In this document: in pieces, positions 19,802 through 29,000 of the stretch
Layout: each line of letters opens with the position of its first letter
Position numbering within the stretch: position 1 is the stretch's first letter
From: Segatella baroniae DSM 16972 = JCM 13447
GTDB taxonomy: Bacteria > Bacteroidota > Bacteroidia > Bacteroidales > Bacteroidaceae
Length of the DNA stretch: 64,000 bases
Direction of reading: 5' to 3'
Assembly (NCBI RefSeq): GCF_000426585.1
Contig: NZ_AUFQ01000018.1
Span: 1 to 64,000 of the forward strand
Position numbers and translations under genes: made by a program
Notes under the pieces: generated by a model
Seen by the model: only the letters and a program-made list of their open reading frames with translations
What the model was told of the DNA's origin: nothing
The model's database searches: none

Positions 19802-19862
19802 AACAGGAATGGTCGGACTGCCCGAATCGGTCCGACCATCAACTTCCATCACCCAACAACAC

Positions 19863-22088
19863 ATGAAATATCTTTTATTGACCTATACACTGACACTGGC
19901 GTTGGGTGCGCAAGCCCAGAAGCCGGTGTATTTGGATGAAACGAAACCGGTGGAGCAGCGCGTCGAGGACGCTCTCGGGCGAATGACGCTCGACGAGAAG
20001 ATTGCCGTAATTCACGCGCAAAGCAAGTTCTCGTCGGCGGGCGTGAAACGACTCGGATTCACCGACTTCTGGACTGACGACGGCCCACACGGCGTGCGCC
20101 CCGACGTGCTTTGGGACGAGTGGGAACAGGCCGGGCAGACCAACGACTCGTGCGTGGCCTTTCCCGCGCTGACGTGTCTGGCCGCCACCTGGAACCCCGC
20201 CATGGCCCGCCTCTACGGCCACAGCCTGGGCGAGGAGGCGCTCTACCGGGGCAAGGACATGATTCTGGGGCCGGGCGTCAACATCTACCGCACGCCACTG
20301 GGCGGCCGCAACTTCGAATACATGGGCGAAGACCCCTATCTGGCGAGCCGCATGGTGGTGCCCTACATCCAGGGGATGCAGGCCAACGGCGTGGCGGCCT
20401 GCGTGAAGCACTACGCGCTCAACAACGATGAGGAATACCGCCACCAGGTGAACGTCGTCGTAAGCGACCGCGCGCTCCACGAAATCTACCTGCCGGCGTT
20501 CAAGGCCGCCGTCACCGAAGGCAAGGTGTGGGGGCTGATGGGGGCCTACAACCTCTACAAGAACCAGCACAACTGCCACAACGACATCCTGCTCAACCGC
20601 ATCCTGAAGCGCGACTGGGCCTTCGACGGCGTGGTCGTGAGCGACTGGGGCGGCTGCCACGACACCGACGAAGCCGTCAGGAACGGACTCGACATGGAGT
20701 TCGGCACCTGGACCGACGGCCTGACGATGGGCAAGACCAACGCCTACGACAGCTACTACCTGGCCGACGCCTACAAACGGGCCATCCGCGAGGGCCGCTA
20801 CACCGAGCGCGAACTCAACGACAAGGTACGCCGCGTGCTCCGGCTCTTCTACCGCACGACGATGAACCGCCAACGGCCGGTGGGCTTCCTCTGCTCGGAG
20901 AGCCACTACGACGCCGCCCGCCGAATCGGCGGCGAGGGTATCGTGGTGCTGAAGAATGAAAGGAACGTGCTGCCCATCGACACAATGAAGGTGCGCAACA
21001 TCCTTGTGGTGGGCGAGAATGCCGTCAAGATGATGACCGTGGGCGGCGGTTCGTCGTCGCTCAAGGTGCAGCGCGAACTGTCGCCGCTCGACGGACTGCG
21101 CGAGGCGTTGGCCGGCCGCGGCGTCGACATCGTGTGGGAACGAGGCTACGTGGGCGACACCAACGGCTCCTACAACGGCGTGACGAGCGGACAGGACCTC
21201 AGCGAGAGCCGCTCGGCCGAGCGGCTCGTGGCCGACGCCGTGGCCAAGGCCCGCAAGGCCGACTATGTGGTCTTCTTCGGAGGGCTCAACAAGAGCGACT
21301 ATCAGGACTGCGAGGGCCACGACCGCAAGGACTACGCGCTTCCCTACGGCCAGGACAGGGTGATCGAAGCGCTGGCCAAGGCCAACCGCAACCTCGTCGT
21401 CGTCAACATCTCGGGCAACGCCGTGGCCATGCCGTGGGCCGACCGCGTGGACGCCATCGTGCAAGGATGGTACGTGGGTTCGGAAGCCGGCCACTGTCTG
21501 GCCGACATACTGACGGGCCGTGTCAACCCTTCGGGCAAGTTGCCGTTCACCTGGACGCGCACACTCAACGACGTTCCGGCCCACAGGCTCAATGCCTTCC
21601 CGGGCACCTGGCGGCCCGACCGCCAGATCATCGACGAGGAATACAAGGAAGGACTCTACGTGGGCTACCGTGGCGTGGACCGATACAAGACGCGTCCGCT
21701 CTTCGCCTTCGGCCACGGACTGAGCTACACCACGTTCAAGATCGGCAACCTGCGGGCTGACAAGACCGTGATGACGCGCGACGGCAAGCTCACGTTCACT
21801 GTCAACGTGACCAACACGGGGCGCCGCGCGGGCGCCGAGGTGGTTCAGCTGTATATCAGCGACCTGAAGTCAAGCCTGCCTCGTCCCGTGAAGGAGCTGA
21901 AGGCCTTCACGAAGGTGTCGCTGCGCCCGGGCGAAAGCTGCGACGTGACGCTGACCATCGACAACTCGGCCCTCAGCTTCTACGACGACACGCGCCAGGC
22001 ATGGACGTCGGAGCCCGGCGACTTCGAGGCGCTCGTGGGCACCGCGTCGGACAAGCTGAATCATAAAATGAGGTTTAGACTGGAATAG
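19863..22088 (+). CDS. GH3 family beta-glucosidase (first PUL)
   Basis: 741 residues from the Met at 19863, which opens a signal peptide ending ALGAQAQ; the open frame runs 25 codons further upstream across the previous gene's end. Domains: GH3 N-terminal TIM barrel (about 35-330) with KHYALNNDEEYR and the nucleophile Asp261 in VVVSDWGG, GH3 C-terminal sandwich with the general acid-containing loop (about 370-590), and a fibronectin III-like domain (about 640-740). It would cut beta-linked gluco-oligosaccharides from the GH30 to glucose in the periplasm. It is the last gene of the operon, 61 bases after the binding protein. A GC-rich hairpin CCACCCC/GGGGTGG follows at 22093-22112. Confidence 0.92.
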   Translation: MKYLLLTYTLTLALGAQAQKPVYLDETKPVEQRVEDALGRMTLDEKIAVIHAQSKFSSAGVKRLGFTDFWTDDGPHGVRPDVLWDEWEQAGQTNDSCVAFPALTCLAATWNPAMARLYGHSLGEEALYRGKDMILGPGVNIYRTPLGGRNFEYMGEDPYLASRMVVPYIQGMQANGVAACVKHYALNNDEEYRHQVNVVVSDRALHEIYLPAFKAAVTEGKVWGLMGAYNLYKNQHNCHNDILLNRILKRDWAFDGVVVSDWGGCHDTDEAVRNGLDMEFGTWTDGLTMGKTNAYDSYYLADAYKRAIREGRYTERELNDKVRRVLRLFYRTTMNRQRPVGFLCSESHYDAARRIGGEGIVVLKNERNVLPIDTMKVRNILVVGENAVKMMTVGGGSSSLKVQRELSPLDGLREALAGRGVDIVWERGYVGDTNGSYNGVTSGQDLSESRSAERLVADAVAKARKADYVVFFGGLNKSDYQDCEGHDRKDYALPYGQDRVIEALAKANRNLVVVNISGNAVAMPWADRVDAIVQGWYVGSEAGHCLADILTGRVNPSGKLPFTWTRTLNDVPAHRLNAFPGTWRPDRQIIDEEYKEGLYVGYRGVDRYKTRPLFAFGHGLSYTTFKIGNLRADKTVMTRDGKLTFTVNVTNTGRRAGAEVVQLYISDLKSSLPRPVKELKAFTKVSLRPGESCDVTLTIDNSALSFYDDTRQAWTSEPGDFEALVGTASDKLNHKMRFRLE

Positions 22089-22112
22089 GCTGCCACCCCC
22101 TGGCCGGGGTGG

Positions 22113-22560
22113 GTCGTTGGGTGTAGAGGTGTTGGGATGAAGGAGGAGTTGAAAGGGCGTGAGGGCGAGAAGAAACGCCTGTTGTGCCGGCTGCCGCGAG
22201 TTGTTGCATCCACAATGCACCATGGCTATGCTCCTATAAACCGACCTGGCACTGTTTACTTTACACTCTCTGGAGAAACAGACATGATGGAACTACCTTG
22301 CCACCATACTCCTGGCTCGCGTGCCGGTACCCGAGGCTTTCTTGCGGGCGTTGAAGCCGCCGGCTTCAACATTCCGCAACACTCGGTCATGCCGCAGGAT
22401 GATTGGTGAAATACCAGAAATTTGTAGTCCATCCTAACAAAAGGAAGGTGTTCAAAATAGGCACATCCTCAAGTAATTCGTTGGTATCGGCGCAGTTTGT
22501 GCAGGTATAATCAGCATTATATGGTGGAATGAAAGCTAAAGCAGAATCTGAGAATATGAA
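22113..22560. repeat. Spacer with dispersed repeat copies
   Basis: No gene. It has a GT-rich tract (about 22110-22140); a minus-strand copy of the GGTGCATTGTG repeat family near 22205-22250; and 22275-22406, which repeats blocks of 7428-7602 in the same orientation (GAAACAGACATGATGGAAC, CTTGCCACCAT, CGCGTGCCGG, GTTGAAGCCG, CGGTCATGCCGCAGGATGA). Sequence from about 22410 to 22560 shows nothing recognisable. Confidence 0.6.
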
Positions 22561-22599
22561 AAAACTTGGTCTTTCCCGATTCATCATTATCATCCGACA

Positions 22600-22985
22600 A
22601 CCTGTTGATAACCCTTGTATAACCTCTGGATAACCCTGTGGAAAACTCGGTGGATATCCACAGCAAAACGGCGGGTGGCTGTCGGGCGTGGATATCCACA
22701 GGTTTATCCAACCGCTTTCCAAAACTTTTCAACGAATTTTCAGGCATAAAAGATATAAACTTATTAACTTTGCACGTGACGTTGCCCCATTGTGGAGATC
22801 ATCCGCAAGCCACTGATTCTCATAACAAAGATATTTTGAGCAGACGTGGACAGCATACTCTGAAACGTTTATATCGAAACAAGCAAATAAACAGACTGAA
22901 AGTTATAAACATATCCACATCATATCATCTTACTCTTTTTCTTTTTTTTCTCTTTAAAGAAAGAAATAAAAATATAATGAAATGA
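22600..22985. other. Candidate chromosomal replication origin (DnaA-box cluster with AT-rich stretch)
   Basis: Near-consensus DnaA boxes (TTATCCACA or TGTGGATAA, one mismatch each) occur at 22603-22611 (TGTTGATAA), 22625-22633 (TCTGGATAA), 22637-22645 (TGTGGAAAA), 22654-22662, 22692-22700 and 22911-22919 (ATATCCACA three times). A 12-base palindrome GTGGATATCCAC occurs twice, at 22650-22661 and 22688-22699. From about 22745 to 22985 the DNA is markedly AT-rich, as expected of an unwinding element. No gene covers it. G/C strand bias changes sign around here. dnaA is not in the window, which is common in this phylum. Confidence 0.6.
22765..22772 (+). promoter_or_regulatory. -7 box inside the candidate origin
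   Basis: TAACTTTG matches TAnnTTTG and reads toward nadA, but its start codon is over 400 bases away, so it could drive a long leader or an unannotated small RNA. Confidence 0.35.
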
Positions 22986-23103
22986 GGAATGGAAAGTGGG
23001 GAATGGGAAATGAAAGGTTGAAAGCATGGCGGTTAGCAGGTGAAAGGGCGGCGGTTGGCTTCCGACAAGGCTGCTTTGGAAAGCGAATGGGGCGACGAAT
23101 GGA

Positions 23104-23191
23104 ATGCGGAAACAAAGCAAATGGAATGAAGAAACGAAGCAAATGAAATGTGGAAACAAAGTAAATGATATAAAGAAACAAAGACACGTTA
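23104..23191 (+). repeat. Four tandem copies of a 22-base unit before nadA
   Basis: Degenerate units of ATGNNGAAACNAAGCAAATG type begin at 23104, 23126, 23148 and 23170, each 22 bases, ending at the nadA ATG. Three begin with ATG in different frames. The 120 bases before them are similar simple sequence rich in GGAAATG and GAATGG. Confidence 0.75.
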
Positions 23192-24183
23192 TGGACATCA
23201 AGCAAGAATGGAAAGAGAAGGGCTACGTCGACGAAGCGGTGGACGGGTCGCTGGACTTGAAAGCGGAGATACGCAGGCTGTGCCGCGAGAAGAACGCCGT
23301 CATCCTGGCACATTATTATACGGTGGGCGACATACAGGACGTGGCCGACTTCGTGGGCGACTCGCTGGCACTGGCACGCAAGGCCGCCGAGACCGACGCA
23401 CGGGTGATGGTGATGTGCGGCGTCCACTTCATGGCCGAGACGTGCAAGCTGCTGTCGCCCGAGAAGACGGTGCTCTGCCCCGACCTCACGGCGGGCTGCT
23501 CGCTGGCCGACAGCTGCCGGGCCGAAGACCTGCGGCGCTTCAAGGAGGAGCACCCGGGCTATCAGGTGGTGAGCTACGTCAACACCACGGCGGCCGTGAA
23601 GGCCCTGACCGACTGCGTGGTGACGAGCGGCAACGCCAAGCGGGTGATCGACAGCTTCCCCGCCGACGCCAAGATCATTTTCGGCCCCGACCGCAACCTG
23701 GGCAACTACATCAACAGCGTCACGGGGCGCGACATGCTGCTGTGGAACGGCGGCTGCCACGTGCACGAGAAGTTCAGCGTGGATGAAATCGTGAAGCTCC
23801 GGCGGCTCCATCCCCACGCCGTCGTCATGGCCCACCTGGAATGTCGCGGCCCCGTCCTCGACCTGGCCGACGTGAAGGGTTCCACGGCCGCCATGCTCGA
23901 CTATGCCCAGGCCCATCCCGAAGTAGACGAGTACATCGTGGCCACGGAGGCCGGCATTCTGCACGAACTGCAACGCTCCTGTCCCGCCGCCCGCTTCCAT
24001 CCCGTGCCGCCCGAAGTGTCGGAAGGGGGGTTGGGATGCAGCTGCAACGAGTGCGAATACATGAAGAAGAACACGCTCCGGAAGGTGTATCTCACCCTGA
24101 AGTACGGCTGGCCTGCGGTGGAGGTGGACCCCGCCATCGCCGCCGACGCCGTGAAGCCCATCGAAAGGATGCTTGAGTTGTAG
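23191..24183 (+). CDS. nadA: Quinolinate synthase NadA
   Basis: 330 residues from the Met at 23191; an in-frame start 29 codons earlier lies inside the tandem repeats and is rejected. NadA condenses iminoaspartate with dihydroxyacetone phosphate to quinolinate in NAD synthesis, using one 4Fe-4S cluster. Visible: NAVILAHYYTVGDIQDVADFVGDSL at the N-terminus, given here only by its AHYYT and GDSL parts; cluster cysteines Cys76 in MCGVHFMAET, the Cys in NGGCHVH, and a Cys in the C-terminal CSCNEC; and HPEVDEYIVATEAGI. No nadB or nadC is adjacent in the window. It is probably transcribed alone. Confidence 0.95.
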   Translation: MDIKQEWKEKGYVDEAVDGSLDLKAEIRRLCREKNAVILAHYYTVGDIQDVADFVGDSLALARKAAETDARVMVMCGVHFMAETCKLLSPEKTVLCPDLTAGCSLADSCRAEDLRRFKEEHPGYQVVSYVNTTAAVKALTDCVVTSGNAKRVIDSFPADAKIIFGPDRNLGNYINSVTGRDMLLWNGGCHVHEKFSVDEIVKLRRLHPHAVVMAHLECRGPVLDLADVKGSTAAMLDYAQAHPEVDEYIVATEAGILHELQRSCPAARFHPVPPEVSEGGLGCSCNECEYMKKNTLRKVYLTLKYGWPAVEVDPAIAADAVKPIERMLEL

Positions 24184-24393
24184 CTGGCCTCCCCCGACCC
24201 CTCCAGAAGGAGGGGGGGAACAACCTGCCAAAAAAACTCGACAAGAGGAGGGTGGGAAACAACCTGCCAAAAAAAACTTGACAAGAGGAGGGGGAACAAC
24301 CTGCCACAGCGGCCTCTCGACAAGAGAAGAAGCCCCCTTTATTGTTGTATGAGCTTAACTTCCTGATTTCTAAAACTATAGTAGATTCACGAG
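24184..24393. repeat. CT-rich repeat and tandem AACAACCTGCC units
   Basis: It starts immediately after the nadA stop with CTGGCCTCCCCCGACCCC then a CCTCC/GGAGG hairpin, a unit also found after the sulfatase stop at 32495. It is followed by three copies of an AACAACCTGCCA unit spaced by ACTCGACAAGAGGAGGG-like sequence (about 24219-24315). The units vary in length and sequence and are not a CRISPR array. Confidence 0.6.
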
Positions 24394-24969
24394 ATGGACG
24401 AAACACTCATCAGGCGAATCAAGCAAGGCGACGAAAAGGCATTCGACGCAGTCTATCGGGAATACTATCCGTTGATGTGTCGGTTTGCCTTGCAACTGCT
24501 CCGCAGTCCCGAATTGGCGGAGGAGGTGGTCGACGACGTGTTCTTCGCGCTCTGGAATCAGCGTTCGGAAATAGACATACGGTCATTGAAGGCCTATCTT
24601 CTGAAAGCGGTGCGCAACAAGAGCCTGAACGAAATGAACTCGCTCGCCCATCGCCGCCGGCAGATGACCGGACGAATCGACACGCACGACAGGCTGGACT
24701 TCCTCTCTTCGCTGTTCGACGACGAACATCCTTTGGAGCAGTTGCTTTGCAAGGAGACGGAGGCGCAGTTCAGGCGAATCGTCGACAGCCTGCCCGAGGA
24801 GAGCCGAAGGGTGTTCATGATGCAGCGGATGGAAGGAAAGAAATATGCCGAGATAGCCATGGAGTTGGGTATCTCGGTCAATACGGTGAAGTATCACATG
24901 AAGAAGACCATACGGCTGTTGTCCGAAATGCTGGGCAAATATCTCCTTCTGTTGCTGCTTCTCAGATAA
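24394..24969 (+). CDS. ECF sigma-70 family RNA polymerase sigma factor
   Basis: 191 residues, full-length for the ECF group. Region 2 is at about 10-75 (GDEKAFDAVYREYYPLMCRFALQLL opening, with ELAEEVVDDVFFALW) and region 4 at about 125-180 (LPEESRRVFMMQRMEGKKYAEIAMELGISVNTVKYHMKKTI; key parts GKKYAEIA and SVNTVKYHMKK). It sits 82 bases upstream of a FecR-type anti-sigma gene and a SusC with an STN domain, the standard trans-envelope signalling set for Bacteroidetes PULs. It is held by FecR until SusC binds its glycan, then drives the SusCD-sulfatase operon. The C-terminus ends in a run of leucines (KYLLLLLLLR), which is unusual but not disqualifying. Confidence 0.93.
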   Translation: MDETLIRRIKQGDEKAFDAVYREYYPLMCRFALQLLRSPELAEEVVDDVFFALWNQRSEIDIRSLKAYLLKAVRNKSLNEMNSLAHRRRQMTGRIDTHDRLDFLSSLFDDEHPLEQLLCKETEAQFRRIVDSLPEESRRVFMMQRMEGKKYAEIAMELGISVNTVKYHMKKTIRLLSEMLGKYLLLLLLLR

Positions 24970-25051
24970 ATTGCATTTTTTTCATTGTTCTTCGCCTTTC
25001 CACTACCCTTTCTCTGTCTTTTTTGGTCATACTATATGAAGGTGAAAAACA

Positions 25052-26047
25052 ATGAAACAGCAAAACCATGACATCGACCTCCTGATCGGTTCGTTTGTGG
25101 ACGGAACCATCGGCAACGAGGAATTTCAAGTGCTGAAGACGTGGACTTGGGAGTCGGACGCACATGCTTCGTATGTGCGCGGCCGTCTCCAAGTGTTGAT
25201 GGCCGTCCGTGCGGCCGATGGCGAACCCCGTTTCGACTCCGAGGCGGCCATCAAGCGTTTCCACGACCGCATCGGCCGGGGCCGGACGGAAGCAAAAGCG
25301 AAGCATCGGTGGCTGCGATGGGCGGCTGCCGTGGCGTTGCTCTGCGTCGCCTTGCCGTGGATGGGCTATTATCTGGGCACCCGCGCCGTCAAGAGCGACT
25401 TCTCCGACGTGGTGATGGAGGCCCCAGAAGGTTCGCAGCTGAACCTGAAACTGCCCGACGGCACCACGGTGAGACTCAATTCGGGGTCGACGTTGCGCTA
25501 TTCCCAAGGCTTCGGCATTACCGACCGGGCCGTGACCATCGACGGGGAAGGCTACTTCGAGGTGATGCACAACGACAGATTGCCTTTCGCCATCCACACC
25601 CGCGAGCTTGTGCTCCATGACCTTGGCACGACGTTCAGCTTCAGAAGCTACCGGCAGGACGACTTCGCCTGTGTGGATCTCTTTGCGGGGAAAGTGAGCC
25701 TCGACAACGAGGTGACCCACACCACGGGCCACGAGATGGCGCCCGGCGAGCGCGTCGTCATGGACAAGCGCACCGGACGGCTGACCAAGACTACGCTCGA
25801 CAGGGACGCGCGCGTGGCCCGTGAGATGATGGAACTGAACTTCGAGAACGCCACGGCGGCCGAAATAGCCCGGGAACTGTCGCGGAGTTACGGCGTCAGG
25901 ATCGAAGTGGCCGCCGAAGTGGCCGCCCGCCGGTTCTACGGGTCGTTCAACCGCAGGGAGAACACGCTGGAACAGGTGTTGGCCGTGATGTCGAACACCT
26001 GGCAGATACGCTACAGGAAGGACAAGGGAAGATACATCTTATATTAG
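25052..26047 (+). CDS. FecR-type anti-sigma factor
   Basis: 331 residues. A cytoplasmic N-terminal anti-sigma region (1-85), one membrane segment at about 88-110 (WAAAVALLCVALPWMGYYLG), then the periplasmic FecR domain (about 120-225; APEGSQLNLKLPDGTTVRLNSGSTL, FGITDRAVTIDGEGYFEV) and a C-terminal DUF4974/STN-like domain (about 250-330; NFENATAAEIARELSRSYGV, RREN, W-QIRY). It transmits glycan binding by the downstream SusC to the sigma factor encoded 82 bases upstream. Confidence 0.93.
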   Translation: MKQQNHDIDLLIGSFVDGTIGNEEFQVLKTWTWESDAHASYVRGRLQVLMAVRAADGEPRFDSEAAIKRFHDRIGRGRTEAKAKHRWLRWAAAVALLCVALPWMGYYLGTRAVKSDFSDVVMEAPEGSQLNLKLPDGTTVRLNSGSTLRYSQGFGITDRAVTIDGEGYFEVMHNDRLPFAIHTRELVLHDLGTTFSFRSYRQDDFACVDLFAGKVSLDNEVTHTTGHEMAPGERVVMDKRTGRLTKTTLDRDARVAREMMELNFENATAAEIARELSRSYGVRIEVAAEVAARRFYGSFNRRENTLEQVLAVMSNTWQIRYRKDKGRYILY

Positions 26048-26084
26048 TATATATCAACAACAACCATCAAAACACCAGCAGTCT

Positions 26085-29000
26085 ATGAAAAGAAAAACAA
26101 TGCATCGTTTCGACCAAAGACTTCTCTTGACCATATGCTTGACCTTCCTTGTAGGCGTCACGTCGTTTGCCCAAAGACTGACGTTCAACGTGAACAACGT
26201 CTCGGTGAAGCAGGCGATGGCGCAATTGAAGAAACAGACCGGTTACTCCTTCGTTTTCTATGCCGAAGATGTCGACGTGGACAGGACGGTCAGCGTGAAG
26301 GCCGATCGTGCCGACCTGACACAGATTGTCAACCAGATTCTTGTCAACCAGCATGTGAACTATGAAATCAAGGGAAAGAACATCGTCGTGAACAAAGCCC
26401 ATGGCCCGCAGAATCCCATGGACAATGCTGCGACGGGAGCCAAAAGGAAAGTGAGCGGCAGAATCGTCGACGCCGCCGGCGAACCCATCATCGGGGCCAC
26501 CGTCAAGGAGGGGACACGGAACGCGACCGTGACCGACATGGACGGCAACTACACCTTCTACGTGACGGACGGCAACGCCAAGCTGTATGTCAGCTACGTC
26601 GGCTACGAGCCGAGGACGGTGCGACTCTCTGAAAGTTCGCTCATCCGGATGCAAGAGGACACGGAATCGCTGAACGAAGTGGTTGTCATCGGCTACGGCG
26701 CCGTGAAGAAAAGCGACCTGACAGGCTCCGTCGTGTCCGTCGGCGAAGGGAAGTTCGCGGAAGGAGTCACCACCAACGCCTTCCAGATGATCAACGGCAA
26801 GGCGGCGGGTGTCAACATCAGCCAGACGAATTCCGCGCCGGGCGCGTCCACCAAGATACAGATTCGCGGTGCCGGCTCCATCAACAGCAGCAACGACGCC
26901 CTTGTCGTGGTGGACGGCATGCCCGGCATAGACCCGTCGTCCATCAATGCCGACGACGTGAAATCCATCGAAGTGCTCAAAGACGCCTCGGCAGCGGCCA
27001 TCTATGGGACGCGTGCCGCCAACGGCGTGGTTCTGATAACCACGAAGTCGGGCACGAAATCGGCACTGCGCGTGAAGTTCGGCGCGGAGATGGGCCTTCA
27101 GTCGGTGGCCAAACGGATGAAGGTGTTGAACGGACGCGACTACATGGAGACGCTGAACGCCCTGCGGGCCGAAGCCAACCATCCCGACGGCGCCATCTAC
27201 TCGCAGAATCAGATCAACTCCGTGGGCCGTGGAACCGACTGGCAGGACGAGATATTCCGCAACGGAGCACCCGTCCAGAACTACAAGTTCGGCTTCGCGG
27301 GCGGCGGAGAGAAGCACACGTTCTATCTGGGACTGGGCGTCATGGACCAGCAGGGCCTGGTGAAGCAGTCGAAGCTGACCAAATACAACGTGAGGGCCAA
27401 CCTCGACCTGACGCCGACCGCCTTCCTGCGTTTCAAGTTCAACATGAACTACACGCGCAACGACGGCACTTCCATATTCGAGGGGGCCGGAGTCAATGAG
27501 AATGCGGGCGTCATCAACTCCGCTATCCAGTTCGACCCCACCTTGCCTGTCGGACGAAATCCGGAAACAGGACGTTATTATAGAAACGACTACATCTCTC
27601 TCGACAATCCGCTGGCCATCTTGAAGGGCATAGACACCGACCGCCATTCCAACAACGCCTACGGAACGCTGTCCATGGAGGTGGAGCCATTGAAGAATCT
27701 GGTATTGACGGCACGGGTCGGGGCCACCGTCAATTCCTACATCAACAACTTCTATCGCTCGCGGGAGACCATGAGCGGCCTGGCTTCGGGCGGCGTGGCC
27801 AACAAGCGGAGCGGCGAAAGCACGCAGTGGCTGGCCGAAATGCTGCTCAACTACAGCCGTACATTCCATGAAATCCACGACTTTTCCGTCATGTTCGGCA
27901 CCACCTACGAGCAGTTCCAGTCGGAATATGTCACGGGCAACGCCTCGGGATTCCTGTCGGACGTGCTGGGATACAACAACATGCACAGCGGCGACACGCT
28001 CAACGGTGACGATGTATATTCCTTCAAGAGCCGCAACAGGCTGCACGGACTGCTCGGTCGGTTCAACTACAACCTGCGCGACAGGTATCTGCTCACGGCG
28101 TCTTTCCGCTACGACGGCACTTCTCGTTTCTCCAAGAACCACAAGTATGCCTTCTTCCCCTCCATGGCGCTTGCCTGGAGAGTGTCGGAAGAGCCCTTCA
28201 TGAAGCCTCTGAAGCATTTGACTTCCATGAAGCTGCGTCTCGGATACGGCCGCCTCGGCAACCAGGGAATAGGCAACTACGCCACCATCCAGACCCTCGT
28301 GGCGGGCGGGTCGGCCGTCTTTGGCAATTCGCTTTCGCAGGGACTGGTGCCCGCAAGGCTGCCAAATCCCAATCTGCGGTGGGAGACCACGGAGGAATAC
28401 AACGTGGGTGTGGACTTCGGTTTCTTCAACAACCGCGTTTCGGGCAGTGTCGACTTCTTCGTCAGAAACACCAAGGACCAGCTCTTCGACAAGCCCTTGC
28501 CCTCCGCCATCGGCTTCTATTCGGTGAAAGTCAACGCGGGCAATGTGAGAAACTCTGGACTTGACCTCGTCCTCAACACCGTGAATGTCCATTCAAAGCG
28601 GCTGGGTTGGGAGACGTCGTTCAATCTTTCGTTGCTCAAGAATGAAGTGAAGAGCCTGCCCGCCTATATGCCGCAGCTGATAACGGGCGACATCGCGTCG
28701 TTTGTTTCGGGCTTCAACATCACGCGCGTGGGCGACCCCATCTATTCATTCTACGGTTTCAAGGTGGACGGAATATTCCAAAAAGGCGACGACATCGCCC
28801 ATTCGGCCCAGCCCAATGCCCACCCCGGCGACCTGAAGTTCCACAACTACAACGACGACAACGCCATCACTTCGGAAGACCGCACCATTCTCGGCAAGCC
28901 GTTCCCCGACGTGACGTTCGGAATCACGAACACCTTCAAGTACAAGAACTTCACGTTGGGCGTGTTCCTGCAAGGCGTTTACGGCATCAGCACCTTGGAC

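Noticed and set aside
22638..22985. Plus-strand frame through the DnaA-box cluster
   Set aside because: It is read across palindromes and AT-rich DNA, with no domain and no plausible start region.
24219..24315. Possible CRISPR array
   Set aside because: Only three units, unequal in length, with spacers that are themselves similar; no cas genes.
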